From: Synechococcus sp. PCC 6312
Lineage (GTDB): Bacteria > Cyanobacteriota > Cyanobacteriia > Thermosynechococcales > Thermosynechococcaceae
DNA: 64,000 nucleotides
Direction of reading: 5' to 3'
Assembly: GCF_000316685.1 (NCBI RefSeq)
Contig: NC_019680.1
Coordinates: forward strand, 2,171,501-2,235,500
Shown here: in pieces, positions 61,858 through 64,000 of the stretch
How the letters are laid out: each line of letters starts with the position of its first letter
Numbering within the stretch: the stretch's first letter is position 1
Program-made: the position numbers and the translations under genes
Notes under the pieces: generated by a model
What the model saw: only the letters and a program-made list of their open reading frames with translations
Databases searched by the model: none
Told to the model about the DNA's origin: nothing

Positions 61858-62230
61858 AGTGAACCGAACTCCTAATTACCTGAACAGGTTTAGCCACTCA
61901 GGGCCAATAACTGATCCCAAGATACTACAACTTAACCATAAATTGTGACCCTAGGGCTTCAATCCTAGCTAACCACGACAGGCAAAATCAGGATAGTCAC
62001 AGTGCTACTGCTAATCTTTTTGACTAGAATTTATGAGTATCATTCTAGCTTTTTCAATGAATTACCAATTTCAATACACAACATAGATTTAGACTTATCA
62101 AATATCCATAGATTACTATCCTCCATCCCTTTTCCCAGCAGCCTAATATAGAAGCTAAAACTTAATGATCACCTAATCCCAGTAAAACCAATTTAGGTCA
62201 ACCATCAAATCGTAAAAATAAGCCTTTTAT
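61858..62230. other. AT-rich gap between ado and LysR gene, no gene seen
   Basis: About 370 bases with no convincing ORF, tRNA or stem-loop. It should hold the ado promoter near its left end and the LysR gene's 3' end on the right. Confidence 0.4.
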
Positions 62231-63157
62231 CTAAGAAATCTTGAGCAAATTTTCTCGACAAACCTGTTGAATGACTTGTCTTAGCCAACGATTCGCAAGA
62301 TCCTGATCCTGAAGTTGATGCCAAACCAGCGAAACAGGCCAAGAGGGAAGGTTCAGGGGAATCTCAAAGGACGCTAAAGCATAGTTATCCAGTAAATGGC
62401 GACTAAAACAGGTTGGCACGGCAGTTAAAATATCCGATGTTGTAATCACATCCGGCAAAATAAACCAATAGGGAGTTGTTAACAAAATGCGGCGGTTTAA
62501 GCCCTGTTCAGCCAAGGCCTGGTCAATAATTCCCGTTGCATCCCGACGCAGGGTAAACAAGGCATGGGGAAATTGGACAAAATGCTCCAAGTCCATGCAA
62601 TCAATAGCCGGATGATCCGCCTGACAAATCCCGACCAACCGCTCTAAGAACAACGTTTCTTGAACACAATAGTTGGGTAACTCGACAAACGTTCCGAGAA
62701 CACAATCAATCACACCCTCAGCTAACAGATTAAAACAAGATTCTTTTTGCACCGTCATCAGGCGCAGGTCAATCTCTGGGGCGGTCTGGCTCAGAATGTC
62801 TAAAATTTTCGGCACAATCAGATTTGAGAAATAATCAGGGGCGGCAATCGTAAAGGCTCGTTTGGTGGTGGCCGGATCAAATAATTGTGGCTCAATTAAG
62901 GCATCGCGAATCATCTCTAGGGCATGGATCAGTTTTGGGGCAATGGCCTGGGCGGTGGCAGTGGGTAACATCTGTCGGCCAATCCGAATAAACAATTCAT
63001 CTCCAAAAATCACCCGTAATCGCCCTAACGCAGAACTCATAGCTGGCTGTCCCACATGGATGCGCTGAGCTGCCAAAGTAACACTTTGCTCTTGATACAA
63101 CGCCTCAAATGCGATCAACAAGTTTAAGTCAATATTTGCCAGGTCTATTGATTTCAT
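62231..63157 (-). CDS. LysR family transcriptional regulator
   Basis: A 308-residue LTTR. The winged helix-turn-helix is LLIAFEALYQEQSVTLAAQRI then HVGQPAMSSALGRLR (about residues 13-48), with VFGDELFIR-like IFGDELFIRIGRQM after it. The C-terminal effector domain starts near residue 92 (FTIAAPDYFSNLIVPKIL) and has the NodD/DntR-like layout. It is divergent from the SDR gene, their starts 86 bases apart, the usual place for an LTTR to regulate its neighbour. Effector unknown. Confidence 0.94.
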   Translation of the reverse strand: MKSIDLANIDLNLLIAFEALYQEQSVTLAAQRIHVGQPAMSSALGRLRVIFGDELFIRIGRQMLPTATAQAIAPKLIHALEMIRDALIEPQLFDPATTKRAFTIAAPDYFSNLIVPKILDILSQTAPEIDLRLMTVQKESCFNLLAEGVIDCVLGTFVELPNYCVQETLFLERLVGICQADHPAIDCMDLEHFVQFPHALFTLRRDATGIIDQALAEQGLNRRILLTTPYWFILPDVITTSDILTAVPTCFSRHLLDNYALASFEIPLNLPSWPVSLVWHQLQDQDLANRWLRQVIQQVCRENLLKIS

Positions 63158-63243
63158 TGATGGTTAGTATGCTTGAAATTGATTTGACCAATAATAACTT
63201 TATCATTATGCTTAAGCTTGGCAATAAATACCTAGGATTCAGC
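63158..63243. promoter_or_regulatory. Divergent promoter region of LysR regulator and SDR gene
   Basis: These 86 AT-rich bases separate the two start codons. They contain the repeated word TATGCTT (63169 and 63208) and the inverted pair GCTTAAGC near 63210, candidates for the T-N11-A type operator of LysR proteins. Binding is an inference. Confidence 0.35.
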
Positions 63244-63999
63244 ATGAATATTTCCGGCTCAGTGGCTCTTATTACTGGGGCGAATGGAGGAATTGGTTCG
63301 ATTTTTGTTCAGGAGTTACTGAAATTAGACGTTAGTAAAATCTATGCCTGTGCGCGGGATGTTTCTAAGCTGAATCAGTTAGTTGCTTTAGATTCGCATC
63401 GGGTGATTCCTGTAGAGTTGAATGTTGTTAATGCTGAGGCCGTAGCTCGGGTCGCCAAAGATTGTTCGGATGTGAGTCTATTGATCAACAACGCCGGAAC
63501 ATCTCTGAATCAAGGGTTAATTGCGGCGGCTGACCTTGAGGCGGCGCGGTTGGAAATGGAACTCAACTATTTTGGGGTGTTATCCATGTGCCGTGCCTTT
63601 GCCCCAGTCCTTAAAGCTCAAGGAGGGGGCGCAATTGTCAACATTCTGTCCCTGCTGGGAAAAATTAATCTCCCCTTTAGTGGCTCCTACAGTGCGTCTA
63701 AAGCAGCTGCATTTTCCATGACTCAAGGCATCCGGGCAGAACTGATGGGCCAAGGGACTTTAGTGATTGGAGTCATGCCGGGGACCGTCAATACAGAATT
63801 GGCGAAAGATTGGCCTGATCCCAAGGTTGAACCCACAGAAGTCGTTAAAGATACGCTCCAGGCCGTGATAGATGGTCAAGAAGATGTCTTTCCAGGTGAA
63901 CAGGCCCAGCAAATTGCGAGTCAGCTCCTCACGGATCCGAAGGGTGTCGAGAAATACTTAGGGAATTTCTTGCCGGGTCTGTCTTTGGCTGGACTTTAG
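63244..63999 (+). CDS. SDR family oxidoreductase
   Basis: A 251-residue short-chain dehydrogenase from the ATG at 63244; the earlier in-frame starts overlap the divergent LysR gene and add no domain. Rossmann motif TGANGGIG (about residues 11-18), NNAG (about 83-86), catalytic serine in VNILSLLGKI and the YSASK motif with Tyr and Lys. The glycine-to-basic pattern ACARDVSKL suggests NADP use. Ends VEKYLGNFLPGLSLAGL. Likely controlled by the LysR regulator. Substrate unknown. Confidence 0.93.
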   Translation: MNISGSVALITGANGGIGSIFVQELLKLDVSKIYACARDVSKLNQLVALDSHRVIPVELNVVNAEAVARVAKDCSDVSLLINNAGTSLNQGLIAAADLEAARLEMELNYFGVLSMCRAFAPVLKAQGGGAIVNILSLLGKINLPFSGSYSASKAAAFSMTQGIRAELMGQGTLVIGVMPGTVNTELAKDWPDPKVEPTEVVKDTLQAVIDGQEDVFPGEQAQQIASQLLTDPKGVEKYLGNFLPGLSLAGL

Positions 64000-64000
64000 C

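Overview
The window is cyanobacterial chromosome. Direct markers are an aldehyde-deformylating oxygenase, the proton-extrusion protein PcxA, a high-light-inducible (Hlip) protein, a DpsA-type ferritin with three ferroxidase histidines, a DUF2808 protein, the plant-like agmatine deiminase / N-carbamoylputrescine amidase pair, and a GrrA/GrrM cyclophane RiPP locus. Base composition is moderate and genes are closely packed. A short word, GGCCTGG or CCAGGCC, often as the palindrome CCAGGCCTGG, recurs through nearly all core genes, while I did not notice the usual cyanobacterial HIP1 octamer. The three-histidine Dps resembles the Thermosynechococcus protein, so a unicellular relative of Thermosynechococcus/Synechococcus is plausible; I do not claim a genus. 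No rRNA, tRNA, CRISPR array or insertion sequence was recognised.

Layout. 1-8.4 kb: 5' part of mtnA, an AT-rich stretch with a possible decayed gene, a small secreted protein, an isocitrate dehydrogenase-type enzyme, a GAF-PP2C phosphatase, a membrane-anchored hypothetical, the ribosome-assembly GTPase RbgA and three small hypotheticals. 8.7-13 kb: metal and cofactor region with DpsA, a (2Fe-2S) thioredoxin-like ferredoxin with a Fur-box-like palindrome over its start codon, then a cobalamin riboswitch and the overlapping cobG-cobH-cobI genes. 13-26 kb: pcxA, a PEBP-family protein, pgm, the mreBCD shape operon, a glycosyltransferase, crcB, an aminotransferase-dehydrogenase pair, an alkyltransferase-like DNA repair protein, a pentapeptide-repeat protein, a phosphatase and an alpha/beta-hydrolase-fold protein without catalytic residues.

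26-41 kb: a 43-residue lipoprotein, a membrane GTPase, a 42-bp tandem repeat, a large CBM2/Calx-beta/GH9 cellulase, a Uma2 protein, a membrane-anchored phospholipase-D-fold protein with an EF-hand loop and a ComEA-like tail, ffh, trpE and the grrA1-grrA2-grrM RiPP cluster. 41-58 kb: thiD, an FHA-ABC transporter fusion, cysK and xseA overlapping tail to tail, a tandem pterin-synthase fold protein, plsC, leuD, a stand-alone sugar-type ABC ATPase, an Hlip gene between that ATPase and sdhB, a coiled-coil membrane protein and aguA-aguB.

58.4-61 kb is the most unusual part. It is AT-rich, has almost none of the genomic word, and carries a PD-(D/E)xK nuclease domain fused to a ParA ATPase, followed 1 bp later by a ParB-like protein with a helix-hairpin-helix tail and then a convergent Uma2 gene. 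This is the best candidate for an undescribed system. The window ends with the aldehyde-deformylating oxygenase and a divergent LysR regulator / short-chain dehydrogenase pair.
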